Source: Hypsibius dujardini
Lineage: Eukaryota > Tardigrada > Eutardigrada > Parachela > Hypsibiidae
Direction: 5' to 3'
Assembly (NCBI GenBank): GCA_001579985.1
Contig: LRSR01011757.1
Span: 1 to 40,285, forward strand
Length of the DNA: 40,285 nucleotides
Shown: piece after piece, positions 11,301 through 21,258 of the stretch
How the letters are laid out: every line of letters begins with the position of its first letter
Position numbering within the stretch: position 1 is the stretch's first letter
Notes under the pieces: model-generated
What the model was told of the DNA's origin: nothing
Database searches by the model: none
What the model saw: the letters and a program-made list of their open reading frames with translations, nothing else
Made by a program: the position numbers and the translations under genes

Positions 11301-13853
11301 TAGCCGGGGTAGTAGTAGTGGTCGAGTCGCTTGCCGATTGTCCCGAGGTCCATCGGTCGGGTGATGAGCTCGAAATAGCTTGGCACGCTGATCTTACTGG
11401 CGTCGACGGGCTGCTTGAAGGGCCCGTAATAGGGGTGCTTTATCATGGCCTTCATGACGGTAGTCTTAATGTACTGCAGGCAGTTGGTATAGCGTAGCGT
11501 CGCACCCGGCGCCGGCCTGTCAAACAAACAAATGTATAATTTAATATTACATACTTTGTTTCACTACAAGTTTTTATTAACGTTTTTAAATTGTAAATCA
11601 TCGTCTTGACCACTAAAGTTAAAAGTCCCAAAAAAATATCACTATTGATTAGTGTCCTTTAGAATTTAAATTACTCCACAATGAGCCTCCGTATTTTGTG
11701 TTAAATTATTTTAAATTAAATTCCAAACCAGACGTATGGCCACACGTTTATTATTAATTTAATTTAACTTACGAACTGTAAAATCATATTAAATCAATGG
11801 TGAGTTTAATTCACACTTGATTTAAAATATCGGGAGAAAGTTTTTATTTTCAATTAAAATCATTCAAAATTTCAATTAACTTCAAAATACTTATTTAAAC
11901 AACCCTACTGATTAGATGATTAGGCCTATTTTAAATAACTAGTAGAAATATTCTATTAATTTGACAATTTATAGCTAACGGCACGCTGATACTCTTACTA
12001 GGTATTTAAGGAAATAAATCAATAACTCCAAAAGATGAAAACTATGCATATTGCCAAAATTTCAGAAAATTACTAGAACATAATACATTTTTTCAAGAGC
12101 GAAGTACCCGATTATCACAATTAAATTGACATTTAAAATGTTAAAAATTAGGTTTTTAGATTTTAATCAAAACTGCGCCAAACTATAAAAAGGTGTTGTT
12201 AAAATGGAATTAATGATTTAATAGTTAAGTATAAAAGAATTAAACTGAAATACTTGTAGTCTCGTTCTAACTAACTAAAATCATATTTTTTTAATAGATG
12301 TTAAATTTAGTTTCGCCATTCCTAATCTGTTCTGTTAGGGCTGGCCGATTTAAATATTAAAGGAATGAAAGGATTAAATAAATCGAATTTTAAAGCAGCT
12401 CATGTTTCGCCATTGTGCGGGTGTTTGACTAAATTAAAGTAGAATAACATACTTGTAAGCCGGCTGAACAACGACACCCGGGATGATTCTGCTGCCGTCA
12501 GGGTTCTCGTGCGCCTTTGAGGGACTGCCGCTAGCCGTCGACGGCGACGGGCTGGGCACACGGTTGGTCGGTTGGCTGCTGTTGCTCCGGTTGGCACTGC
12601 TGCGATCGTCCTCCGAGGAAGAGATGGACCCGCCGGAGACGTCGCCGCCGTGGAAGCCATTGGTGGTTACGGAATGGTCACCGCCGCCGTTGACGAGTGG
12701 AGGGGGAGCCATCGCCGACTGTGCGGCCTCTTCCACCGGGACAGATTGAAGTGCGGATGACAGTTGAGAAGGAGGAGGAGGCTGACAAGAAAAGATCAAA
12801 TGCGTTAAGCAAGTACGGCAGAGAAAAAACTGACGAAATTGCAAATGGAGGAAATCAAATCAATCAAGCCAATCAACCGTTTTAAACAATGAAAGATATA
12901 CTGCCAGTCCTATCAATCAATCAACGACGGCGAGAAGCAATAGAATCAAGACCAAAATTTGAAAATTTGACCAACCCATTAGAATTCCGATTTGGCATTG
13001 AGATGACATTGAGATGACATTAAAATGACACTAAAATCCACATCCACAAACTTTAGATACATTATAATTGCCAGGAAAAAATCATTGTCCAGCATTTTTT
13101 TCAATTTAATTCGAAAATAATTTTAACTTGAGTATAAATGTCGCTACTGTCTCGTTTTACTTGCGAAACTCATAAACAAGTGTGATACGTATCGTCGAAA
13201 ATTCGTACAACATAAAAACAGCAAGACAATATGAGGGATTAGGATAGAACGGAAAGATTACAACGTCGTCAATCAAGCAAGCAATCAAATACACGCCCTA
13301 AACGTTTCACTTATCAATCAACGGCAAAAAATGGCTTCACAATTCCCAGTTACTTCTAAAGGATAAAACAGAATTCTAAAACTAACGCGAAACCGCAGGG
13401 AGAGAGAAAAACAAAAAACATTTTACTCAATCAACTGAACCAGCCTTATTGTCCGCCGTGAGCATGCAAATCAGTCAATCAATTAAACGAAATCTAGATC
13501 AAGTAGATCGCCTGCTAATCAATCAATCAAGCGACACTCACAATGATAAACTGTCAATCATCGCGAAAACCACAACAAATAAATTCAGCCTGACTCACCA
13601 AGCCGTTCGTCAGCGCTAGCGGAGCGCTTCCTTCGACTGATGCGTTTCCCATCAACTGCCGGTTCTTATTCTGCAGCAGGGCCTGAACGGCGAGCCCGGG
13701 GATCATGTTGTGGAGGGCTGCGGCTTGCGGCAAAGCCTCCGCCATCGGCGCGGATGAGAATCCATTGGATGGCACTCCCATGATCACCGACCTCCCGTTG
13801 CCGTTGTTGTTGCCACCGGCATTTCCGTTGGCCGCACCATTCAGATTCGACAT
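5364..13853 (-). CDS. BRD4: BET-family bromodomain protein (BRD2/3/4, fs(1)h homologue), 10 exons, 1362 aa
   Basis: Exons (minus): 13853-13599, 12781-12453, 11516-11000, 10522-10132, 9791-9487, 9341-9063, 8843-8348, 7897-7502, 7223-6452 and 5712-5364. All junctions are GT-AG and in phase. BET proteins bind acetylated histones and recruit transcription elongation factors. BD1 lies in exon 3 (about residues 200-308; acetyl-lysine Asn285 in CFTYN). BD2 spans exons 5-6 (AWPF shelf at 525-528, Asn585 in CYRYN). A basic segment (KVKRQKKKASD) and Pro/Gln-rich linkers follow. NET is in exon 8 (about 876-940, with EEIEIDFETL). An acidic serine cluster in exon 9 corresponds to SEED. The last residues (GKIDMNRPRDEMVSFEQRY) match the C-terminal motif of long BRD4, which contacts P-TEFb. 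BD1 has GPF in place of WPF. The symbol is by family; vertebrate paralogues arose later, so 'BET' is safest. Confidence 0.93.
5713..6451 (-). repeat. BET intron 9 with about 43-bp minisatellite and CAGACA tracts
   Basis: This 739-nt intron begins GTGCGT and ends CAG on the minus strand. On the plus strand, 5772-5985 holds five to six diverged copies of a unit of about 43 bp built on 'ttgggac...cagacagacaaattac.ggca'. More degraded copies continue towards 6450. Open frames here are repeat artefacts. Confidence 0.6.
7224..7501. repeat. BET intron 8 with AT-rich dispersed repeat
   Basis: Positions 7391-7489 resemble 19571-19667: both read roughly 'ata/tttttattt.atctcg.cac.attacaaa.atat', then a run ending 'ttatttaaacaacact'. 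A related terminus ('tacttatttaaacaac') lies at 11887-11902 in BET intron 2. This suggests a dispersed non-coding element with members inside introns. Confidence 0.45.
7898..8347. other. BET intron 7, AT-rich
   Basis: A 450-nt intron with GT-AG ends on the minus strand. The stretch 8010-8065 resembles 19423-19475 (tatgacgac/gatg...ttgaatg...ctg..tttatt), so it probably holds another copy of the dispersed AT-rich element. No coding potential is visible. Confidence 0.35.
8868..9010. repeat. Imperfect CTGT tetranucleotide tract (BET intron 6)
   Basis: Plus-strand CTGT/CTGC repeats occupy most of the 219-nt intron 8844-9062. The frames rich in SVCLSVCL are repeat artefacts. Confidence 0.8.
9792..10131. 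other. BET intron 4, AT-rich, no feature seen
   Basis: A 340-nt intron between the Pro/Ala/Gln-rich exon 4 and the BD2 exon, with GTAAGT donor and TTTCCAG acceptor on the minus strand. I see only AT-rich sequence without repeats or frames. Confidence 0.6.
10550..10980. repeat. Diverged CTGT/CTGC repeat (BET intron 3)
   Basis: Most of intron 3 (10523-10999) is a degenerate CTGT array interspersed with TATTTAT and CATGCAT words. It is much more decayed than the pure arrays in the myosin gene, suggesting an older expansion. Confidence 0.65.
11517..12452. other. BET intron 2, AT-rich
   Basis: A 936-nt intron interrupting the coding sequence just before BD1. It is strongly AT-rich with many TTTAAAT words and one copy of the ATTTAAACAAC terminus near 11887-11902. 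No exon-like segment is seen. Confidence 0.55.
12782..13598. repeat. BET intron 1 with scattered TCAA repeats
   Basis: An 817-nt intron after the first coding exon. The plus strand contains many short (TCAA)n clusters between about 12850 and 13540 (TTGA repeats on the sense strand). A short local repeat, 'attgagatgacattgagatgacattaaaatgacac', written here only in outline, lies near 12998-13032. Confidence 0.6.
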
Positions 13854-15478
13854 GTTTTACCGCCTCCCGAAAGGAGATGACCTAACAACATTGATGAGTG
13901 TCAGCACACGCCATTTAAAAAACACATGACTAATCAGTTCGCTTCACAAGCGGATCGAGGTGGTCCGAGTCCGCCCCAGGCCCGAACTAAATCTTGCCCA
14001 CACTTCTCCCCGCCCCGGGCAAATCATGAGACCTCAATCCGCCTGTGCGCGAGATTTCCCCTACCTTTCAATATCGTTCTACGCGCGCCGTATGACGTCA
14101 GACCTGCTTTCAGATACAGAAATTAGATTTTTTGTTAACAATTACCGCTGTCCTCGGGTGGACTTACTCCAGGAAATGGCATTGAGACGCGAATTCCAGG
14201 CCTTCTGCGCGCGCGTCGAGAGCCTATCTCAGTACAAGGTGTCGATTTCCGATGGAAAATCGCCTGTTTCCACCGTCCCACACACCAAAATACACGGGAT
14301 GAATATTTTTGCCTAGATTTTTACGTATTTCCGGGGTCAATTCCTGCCGAAATCGTGTGGAATAATGGGGGAGAATGGATGGCAGAAAGAAATGGCTGCC
14401 TATTGACGCCTATGCTGAGCGACTATGGCGCGTGTGTGGTGCTGTCTGTGACTTTTATTCCCCAGCGTACGGCAAGCCTGCGCGTATTTTTCGATTTTCA
14501 CGGCTGGCGCTTTTCAGCTTGAACACCCCATGCGAGGCTGTGTACGGCGCCGCAACGGGCCACGGATACACGCGCACGACAGGGTTATCACGTAAAAATG
14601 CACCACGCCAGCGAGAAAAATACAATTTATTTGGCACGGCGCGATCGACCTGCCGCGACGGCAAAGTCACTCGGACTGATTTTGCAAACGCTGGAAAAGC
14701 GAGAGCAAAAATTTCTGGCGATGAGTCGGCGGGGCGGGGCCAGCCAACAATCGTCGGCAGTCAAACAGCATAGCCAATTACAAACAATCACGTGGTACTT
14801 TGAAAATTTGAATTTTCGGCGTAGGCGGGGATTATCTCGTGGTACAGGGAAGTTTAGCAATCCACCATATTAGGGTCCCATCTACTTTTCTCGTGAAAAT
14901 ACTGAATATGCTCCAAATGCTCCGAATAAAACCGTTGGGTTTTAGGCAAAACATTGCGTTATGGGACGAAACTGTAAAAGAAATAAAAAACTTCGCAGAT
15001 GTTAATTAAAAATAGAAATTTTCAGCTCATCATGGAAACGGCTAAATTCTGCGCATTACCACGCCGTGCGTTCCGGGCCAACGCCCTCTCAGTTGTGCCG
15101 TTGCATTTAGTCTTCTCCTCACATCAACGCAAAGCAAATACAGCCCCCTCTACGGAGGAAAGCGTCAAACAGAACCCAGTTCGTCGGTGGAGTGTGTCCT
15201 TTCCCTTCGTGCTACTTGAATTATTCACTAATAATTGCGGCTAATTATTATAAAAAATTGCGAGAAAATTCTTCCGCTTAAAGGTGTTTTAAAAATGTTG
15301 AAAAACGCAAAAACAGCAGGCGTAAAAAAACCAAAAGCCGAAATAAAGAGGCACACGTACAATCCGTATCATCGTACACCAGAAAGCGCATTACGGCGGT
15401 ACGATCGTACATTTTGTTTACGTTTTAGTACGATTGTACGGTTTCGAATTTCATTTCATTTTTCTCCAGAGCTTCGCC
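13854..15478. promoter_or_regulatory. Putative divergent promoter between BET gene and INO80C
   Basis: The two start codons point away from each other across 1625 bp. The interval is richer in GC and CpG than the flanking introns. It contains a palindromic CRE-type TGACGTCA at 14093-14100, a GC-box-like GGCGGGGCGGGGCC around 14728-14741, an inverted-CCAAT-type AGCCAATTA and a CACGTG near 14770-14795, and a GTACGATCGTAC palindrome near 15399. The motifs are seen directly; promoter activity and shared use are inferred. Open frames here lack introns and recognisable domains, so I treat the interval as 5' untranslated and regulatory DNA. Confidence 0.45.
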
Positions 15479-17095
15479 ATGGATTCTTCAGCTACAGGCG
15501 CATCGGACAAGCCAATGTCTTCCGGTAAAAGCAAGACCAAGATCCCTGCTAAAGGAGGAGGAGGACGATTCAAGGCGAAAGCGCGATCCAGCAAAAAGAA
15601 TGGCTCCTCTTCGGCCCTGCAGGAACCGGACGCCGATATGGACGATTCCATCAACGACGGCGCACCCGAAAAGTTCGGCATCCATAAGAAGCAAAAGGAA
15701 TTGCCGAAGCCTGCCATCACCATCTTCATGCACCACCCATGGCCCTTCAAAAACCAGGAATATATGAACAAGGTATGCGTTTAAAGTTTGCGTTTAAAGT
15801 TTGCGATTGATTGGTTGATTCGATGCATTCTGTCGTTTGCCTCTGATTGATTGTTGATTAGATTTATTTGGCTCTCTACGCAAACCTTGTGACACGATGG
15901 ATTGATTGATTGTATGTAGTATGTATTTTGCTTGGATGCATTGATTTGGGCTTGTTTCCAGAGATACAACCCTATAGAAGATGACAAGGCTCAGTATCGT
16001 CCGTTGAAGCATATAATCGGAGCGGAGAAGGCGGATTGGAGCGAGGATCCATCTCAACCAGCGTGTACAGCAACCGTTCTATGATTGATTGACTGATTGT
16101 CTAAACTTTGTGCCGATTAATTGATTTTCTACTTAGTGTTGTTTAAATGTTTCTTTAAGTGTTTAGATGTATGGCTTGTGCTCGACAGTGAGGATTTTTT
16201 TAATCTATAAAAGCATTATAGATTAACCAATAATTAAGATGAATTAATGTAAAATTATAAAATCCCCAAAAATGTATCGATGTGTTAGGCATACAGTCAT
16301 ATTTATGCAGTACTAGTAAAATAATTCGAGAATAACATTTTATTGTATTCGTTTATTTTCGATTGAACGCTACTCGTACCGCCAGGAAGTGTTTTAAGGA
16401 ATATTGCAACTGTTAATTTCAGACTGGACGATTCGAGCACCACCACGACTCAAACCGGCCAAACGATACTCCGACGTCTCGGGCTTTGAGGTATCAAACC
16501 CCAGATGAATTTCTTCAAATTAATTTAATTTAACTTCTGCGAGGTTACGCATTACATTTAGCATTATTTACGCACCTGTAGTCGTGTCGGTATGCCGTCA
16601 CTTACTTTCCGTCAAAATTTAATGCTAAATGCATACGTATTTAAATGTTAATTAATGAAATTAAGTTGCAATTTTAAATTCCATAAACAATTAAACGCTA
16701 GCCGCATACCAATTTATATTTAAAATAGTTAGATTTAAATGGCAATCTAAATTTCCATGGAGAATTAAATGCTAAATGCACAGCGTTACAAGTTATCGGT
16801 CATGTGGTTTCTTTATCAATTCTTTCAGGTTTTTTTTTATATTCTTTGGTCATGCCTGATGTTAGGTACTAGTATAGATGTTTTTTGTCCGTAGTTTCGT
16901 AAACTAGTTCGCAAGACCCGGTACCGACACATTTTTTGCATTGTTGCTAAATTACATATATAGGCAAATTACACGGATCCCGAGACGAAGCTGCACTACT
17001 GCAACGCCGAGGAGTTTGAGATTATCCGTTCGCTGACCCGCGACCTGGTGCAGAGCTATCTACGACTGCGCGGCTACGTCGACATTATCGGATAG
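15479..17095 (+). CDS. INO80C: INO80 complex subunit C (Ies6 type, YL1_C domain), 4 exons, 198 aa
   Basis: Exons are 15479-15772, 15962-16064, 16423-16490 and 16964-17095, all GT-AG, giving 597 nt including the stop. The protein is a subunit of the INO80 nucleosome-remodelling complex, where Ies6 with Arp5 couples ATPase activity to nucleosome sliding (family knowledge). The N-terminus is basic and low in complexity. From about residue 75 it follows the family: HPWPFKNQEYMNK, then PLKHIIGAEKADW, APPRLKPAKRYSDVSG, and a final YL1_C segment NYTDPETKLHYCNAEEF with IIRSLTRDLVQSYLRLRGY. Human INO80C is about 190 residues, so this copy is full length. Exon 2 ends inside a Tyr codon (GCGT|GTACAG), set by phase with exon 3. 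The gene is head-to-head with the BET gene. Confidence 0.92.
15773..15961 (+). repeat. INO80C intron 1 with TTGA/GATT repeats
   Basis: A 189-nt intron between GTATGC and TTTCCAG, largely made of GATTGATT and GTTTGCGTTTAAA words. A duplicated 'gtttaaagtttgcg' lies at 15779-15804. Confidence 0.7.
16491..16963 (+). other. INO80C intron 3 with short AT-rich repeats
   Basis: A 473-nt intron. The word AATGCTAAATGCA occurs near 16621 and again near 16767, and its inverse (CATTTAGCATTA) near 16555, suggesting an old foldback or MITE remnant. No coding potential. Confidence 0.4.
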
Positions 17096-17876
17096 AGGGC
17101 GCTGGCTCTCACGGTTGCAACTGTACTTCACACAGACAGCAGTTCGGGTGTCTGCAATCTGCCTGCAATCAGATACTCCTGCTGACTGACTTTGTGTGAT
17201 TCGACGTGGACAACCTTCATGCAGATGGATCTCATTTTTATTTTCGTTATTTGCCTATGTTTTTTCTTCTTCATTAGCTCTACCGATTTTATGGCATAAT
17301 TATTAGCGGTGTGTATCTCGCTCCCCACTTTTGCTACCTTTCGGGACAGCCGATTTTGTTCCTTCCAGGCAACCATAAAAATGTTCATTTAAGCTGGTGT
17401 TTTTTAATTGTATCAAGAACACATTTCAAATTGCGCAGGAAGTGTTTTTTTGATACTAAATAATATTTACGTTAATTTTTTTATATCACCAAAATAGAAA
17501 TCGATATATAAAAGCATATTTTTATTTAAAATCACTGAATTTAGTTTAATTGTTAGAATATTTTAGTGAAAATCTTATTTTAAATGTTGAAAATGTGCTT
17601 TAAATAATCAGATACGCATATATAAAAGATAGAGAGTGTAATACTGTATATCGAATATATACTTACTTACATTGTTATATACATATTTACTTACTATATA
17701 CATTGTTATATACATATTTATGTATTATTTATTTTTATATATTATATTTCGTCGCACAAAGTCGCAATATACTAAAGATATATATCTTCCTAGTCATTAT
17801 GTTCCATTAAATATTTTGATGTATTGAATGTGTTTCGGATCTTTCTCCATATACGTAATATATAAATAAATATTTA
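17096..17876. other. INO80C 3' flank, AT-rich
   Basis: No gene recognised. A short direct repeat (tta.ttacttac.attgttatatacatattta) occurs twice between about 17660 and 17720. The rest is AT-rich and probably INO80C 3' UTR plus spacer. Confidence 0.4.
17865..17870 (+). terminator. Candidate poly(A) signal downstream of INO80C
   Basis: AATAAA lies 770 nt past the INO80C stop, with an ATTAAA variant at 17806-17811. It immediately precedes a mariner-like element. Use is uncertain because the implied 3' UTR is long. Confidence 0.2.
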
Positions 17877-18660
17877 CGAGGGGCATACTGAAAGTAATGT
17901 CACTTGATTCATATCCCGGTTCCAATCGAATTTTTTTCTTATCTTTTGCCATGATAATAAACATCTACCTCTCATTAACTGATTCCAAAAGATTTTGTAG
18001 CAATCCAATCAAAACTCGAGGAGTAAAAATATCTTTAATAGAATCATGCTTGCTTTATCTGATCGTAGGAAATCGCAGCCATAATTTCTTTTATTTAATA
18101 AAGAATACCTATTGATTAAAAAAATCTACCTTAACAGTAAACTTAGGGATGCAAAGATCTAAATGAGGAAATGCACAAATTTTGTTTTCACCGAGCAGAA
18201 GAGAAGAAACATGCAGATGACCAAACCTCACCGAGAGCACTCTTTACAACGGTGATTGTGTAGCTTGATTGATTGATTCATCGTTGATTGATTGATTGAA
18301 CTCAAAAAGAATCTGGTCATCAATCCCGAGAATTCAATTCTCTGGCAGCGCTTTTCTTGGATTCAATTGATGTCAGTTCATCAGTAGGACTGAGTACATC
18401 TGGCATTTTTTGCCGTCGTGAATTCCTAAATTTTGCACGAAATGTTGCACGAAAGCTGACAGTCAAATGTAAAAATACCACTTTTGAAAAGTGTATCTCC
18501 GAAAATAAATCAGATCTTCCAGACTCTTAAAGCTAGATTAATGAAACTTAAAAGGCTAACGTGCGAGTCCCCTATCTATGTTGGCAAGTTGAGAGATAAA
18601 AAAAAAGCCTCCCGCTCAAGAGTAAAAGATGAAGTGACATTACTTTCAGTTTGCGCCTCG
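17877..18660. mobile_element. Mariner/Tc1-like non-autonomous element, 784 bp, TA-flanked
   Basis: The left end reads CGAGGGGCATACTGAAAG and continues TAATGTCACTT. The reverse complement of the right end reads CGAGGCGCAAACTGAAAG and continues with the same TAATGTCACTT. The terminal inverted repeats are about 29 bp with three mismatches. Both ends are flanked by TA (17875-17876 and 18661-18662), the target duplication of the Tc1/mariner superfamily. I see no transposase with a DDD/E signature inside. A small GATT repeat is internal at 18263-18298. Confidence 0.75.
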
Positions 18661-19112
18661 TATGTACAACATGACGGATTTGTTTTCCACTCGGGTGCGT
18701 GCAGTGACTCATGCCCCTGATGATGACTAGGAATTGTAGGGATCGTTGAAGCTTATTCATCCCATCAGATTTAGCTAGTGCGTAGGGTATAGGAAATACT
18801 TTATATATACTAGTACACAACATTAGTCATGCTGTTTGTAATTATTGAAAATGCCTGCCCATCGTATCAGTAGTCTGTCGGATATGGTGATACTGTACTG
18901 TACCAGAGTAGTTGTAGGCAAACTCAGACTGTGAATGCTAATCCGCCGGAAAGACTTGTCTGACCGGCGCCCCCTGAAAACTGGAGCAACAGCAACCCCC
19001 GACAAACGAATCTTCGTGGAAGGGGCCAAGTTTCTTGATTAATATACGCGGAGACCCTGCTTGCTCACACGCCAGGCGTGACCAAGTGTGTGAGAGTACC
19101 CTGTGATGTGAT

Positions 19113-19712
19113 GCACACATGGCCAAAATGCCTGTTCTGATCGAGTTAGAGCCAAACTCACGTGTGCTACTTCAGTGGCTCTAGTGTTGTTTAAATATAT
19201 TTAAAATGTTATCTAAATTAGCCAAAAGCCACCTAGCGATTATGAATACATTTTTTTTATTCAAAGTGAAATCAGCTAAAGATATTTTATTGATTTTAAT
19301 ATAAAATCAGTTCTTGAGGCACTATTCAATTTATATTTAAGTTCTCTGGTCAGCTATGCAAATGATTTTAAATAAGAATAGCCATGCGATGCCTGATTTT
19401 CAAGCTAGGACAGGCTTGATTATGACGATGTTGAATGCGTTCATGGCCACAAACTGTTGATTTATTTTTCTCAGATTATATTTTATTTAAATTGAAAATT
19501 TTATTGAAATTAACTCGACGGTTTAATTAAATAAATATATTATTATGTGAAATAATTTCGTTTAAAAAAATGTATTTAAAAAGTATTTTATTTAATCTCG
19601 TCACGGATTATAAAGATATATTTTAATTTTATTTAAATTCAAAACCCTCATTTAAACAACACTGAACTGTGGCTCTAACTCGATCAGCCAAGCATTCTGG
19701 CCATATGTGTAG
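19113..19712. repeat. Inverted repeat, about 600 bp, arms about 65-85 bp
   Basis: The left arm (19113-19197) and right arm (19650-19712) are inverted copies sharing CTGATCGAGTTAGAGCCA, ATGGCCA.AATGC and CAGTGTTGTTTAAAT-like words. The left arm carries about 28 extra bases. The spacer is AT-rich and includes the dispersed repeat also found in BET intron 8. It is probably a foldback-type or MITE element; class unknown. Confidence 0.55.
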
Positions 19713-20266
19713 AGGGTTCGTCCGCCCTGAGATCGTCATCAGCTTATTAGTCGTCGTCGTGGTCGTTTCGTCTGGAGGACCAACCCATAAAAATTCATGA
19801 GGCGGCATCATGACTGGAATTTTTCCATACATTTTTCGTGAGTGTATGGGGCTCTCCCTTGAGATTTAGGTATATCCGCGATCATGACGGGCATTATGGA
19901 TGGATATGCTGAATGATTATACGAAGGGGTCGAGGTGTCATCTGTGTTGTTTATACCGGCACCCGAACGCGTTGTGGAGAGTGGCAAATGTGAATGGCCG
20001 TATAATAGTCTGTTGACACTCTTGTAACGTTGTTGTGCTATTTTGCTTGGCGAAAAAGGGTATCCCGGCAGGTGGCTGCGAATTTGATACCACGTGTGCT
20101 GGCTGTTATAACGGTAAGCATGGTGTATATTATTTGAGCTCTTCAGAATCAACAAAAAGTCCAGCCGCAAACGTGGCGTTATATCGTAATAACAAACAAA
20201 ATGTAACTTGCAAGTTAAAAGCAACAATTGTTCCTTTTTCGGGTTACTCGTTAATATGTTTTTCAA
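19629..20266 (-). other. Two overlapping unassigned reading frames
   Basis: On the minus strand a 152-codon frame (20266-19808) overlaps a 67-codon frame (19832-19629). I recognise no domain. The first frame is rich in Ser, Tyr and Pro and has no start context or splice signals I trust. The right half of the second frame runs into the inverted-repeat arm, which argues against an intact gene. It could be a decayed coding fragment or chance. Confidence 0.12.
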
Positions 20267-20373
20267 TAATTGTCGGGACTTTTTTGCACTGAACTGAAAT
20301 GTAAAAAATAGTATACATATTCTACATTAAAACTTCATTATATTATATTGAGATAATTACATGCAGTTATATG

Positions 20374-20410
20374 TATTATTTGGATGAATTATCAAAATAT
20401 GTCACTTTAC
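20374..20410 (+). repeat. Left flanking direct repeat of the long inverted repeat
   Basis: A 37-bp segment (tattatttggatgaattat followed by caaaatatgtcactttac) recurs in the same orientation at 21222-21258 with four mismatches. The two copies bracket the inverted repeat at 20442-21193. Confidence 0.7.
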
Positions 20411-20441
20411 CCGTAGTAGCTATACTAAATTATAAACTAAT

Positions 20442-21193
20442 AAGAGGTCGGAACGGTAGCCGAAACGCTGATCTCCCTGAAATTTTGTTTGTAAATAGTG
20501 GACTAAATTAATAGATTTCAGCAAAAAATTTCATCTGCAAAGGAGCTCTGGTCTGAGCCGGAGAAAATTTGAAAGTTCCCCAATGGCTCCGCGGATTTTC
20601 TCATATAATGTAAGCATTGATTGTTTGATTTATGCTTTAGCAGAACACAATTAAAATTTTTGTATTACTCTTACCCACAAATTTCAACAGTTAGTGTTTT
20701 TTAAATAATAGAAAACATCAATTGATAATTTTACAAAATATTTAAAAAAAATTCATGCGAGTAAGCAAGTACTAGGATGAATGACGTCTGACCAGGTCGT
20801 GGATTGTAATGAAGCCTTGATTGATTGAACAAATTTAATTTAGTTAAATCAAACAATCAAAAAAAGGAACATCGAATTTCGAATTTCTTTAATGTTTTGT
20901 AAAACTAGCAATCGATGAATGTTTTCTATATATTTAAAAACACTAGCTGTTGAAATGTGTGGGTAAGAGTAATTAAAAACTAAATTTGTTTTTGCTAGAG
21001 CATAAATCATATAATCAATGGTTAAATTGGATGAGAAACCCTGCGGAGCCATTGGGGAACTTTCAAATTTTCTCCCGCTCAGACCAGAGCTCGTTTGCAG
21101 ATGACATTTTTTGCTAAAACCTATTAATTTAGTCCACTATTTGCAACAACAATTTCAGGGAAATCGGCGTGTCAGCTATCGTTCCGACCCCTT
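20442..21193. mobile_element. Foldback-like element, about 750 bp with about 300-bp inverted arms
   Basis: The left arm runs from AAGAGGTCGGAACGGTAGC at 20442 to about 20742. The right arm runs from about 20869 to 21193, and its reverse complement starts AAGGGGTCGGAACGATAGC. Long stretches match through the arms, such as ATAGTGGACTAAATTAATAG, GAGCTCTGGTCTGAGC, GAAAGTTCCCCAATGGCTCC and TTACTCTTACCCACA. A spacer of about 125 bp contains TTGA repeats. There is no coding capacity. The transcript of either strand would form a long hairpin. The class is unknown (foldback or long-TIR MITE). Confidence 0.7.
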
Positions 21194-21221
21194 GTAAGTT
21201 ATATATTATTACGAATACATT

Positions 21222-21258
21222 TATTATTTGGATGAATTATTAAAATATATCACCCTAC
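21222..21258 (+). repeat. Right flanking direct repeat of the long inverted repeat
   Basis: Second copy of the 37-bp segment at 20374-20410, 33 of 37 bases identical and in the same orientation. Confidence 0.7.

Noticed and set aside
13926-14773. Several overlapping plus-strand frames of 66-132 codons
   Set aside because: CpG-rich DNA has few stops; no domain or splice support. Treated as promoter region.
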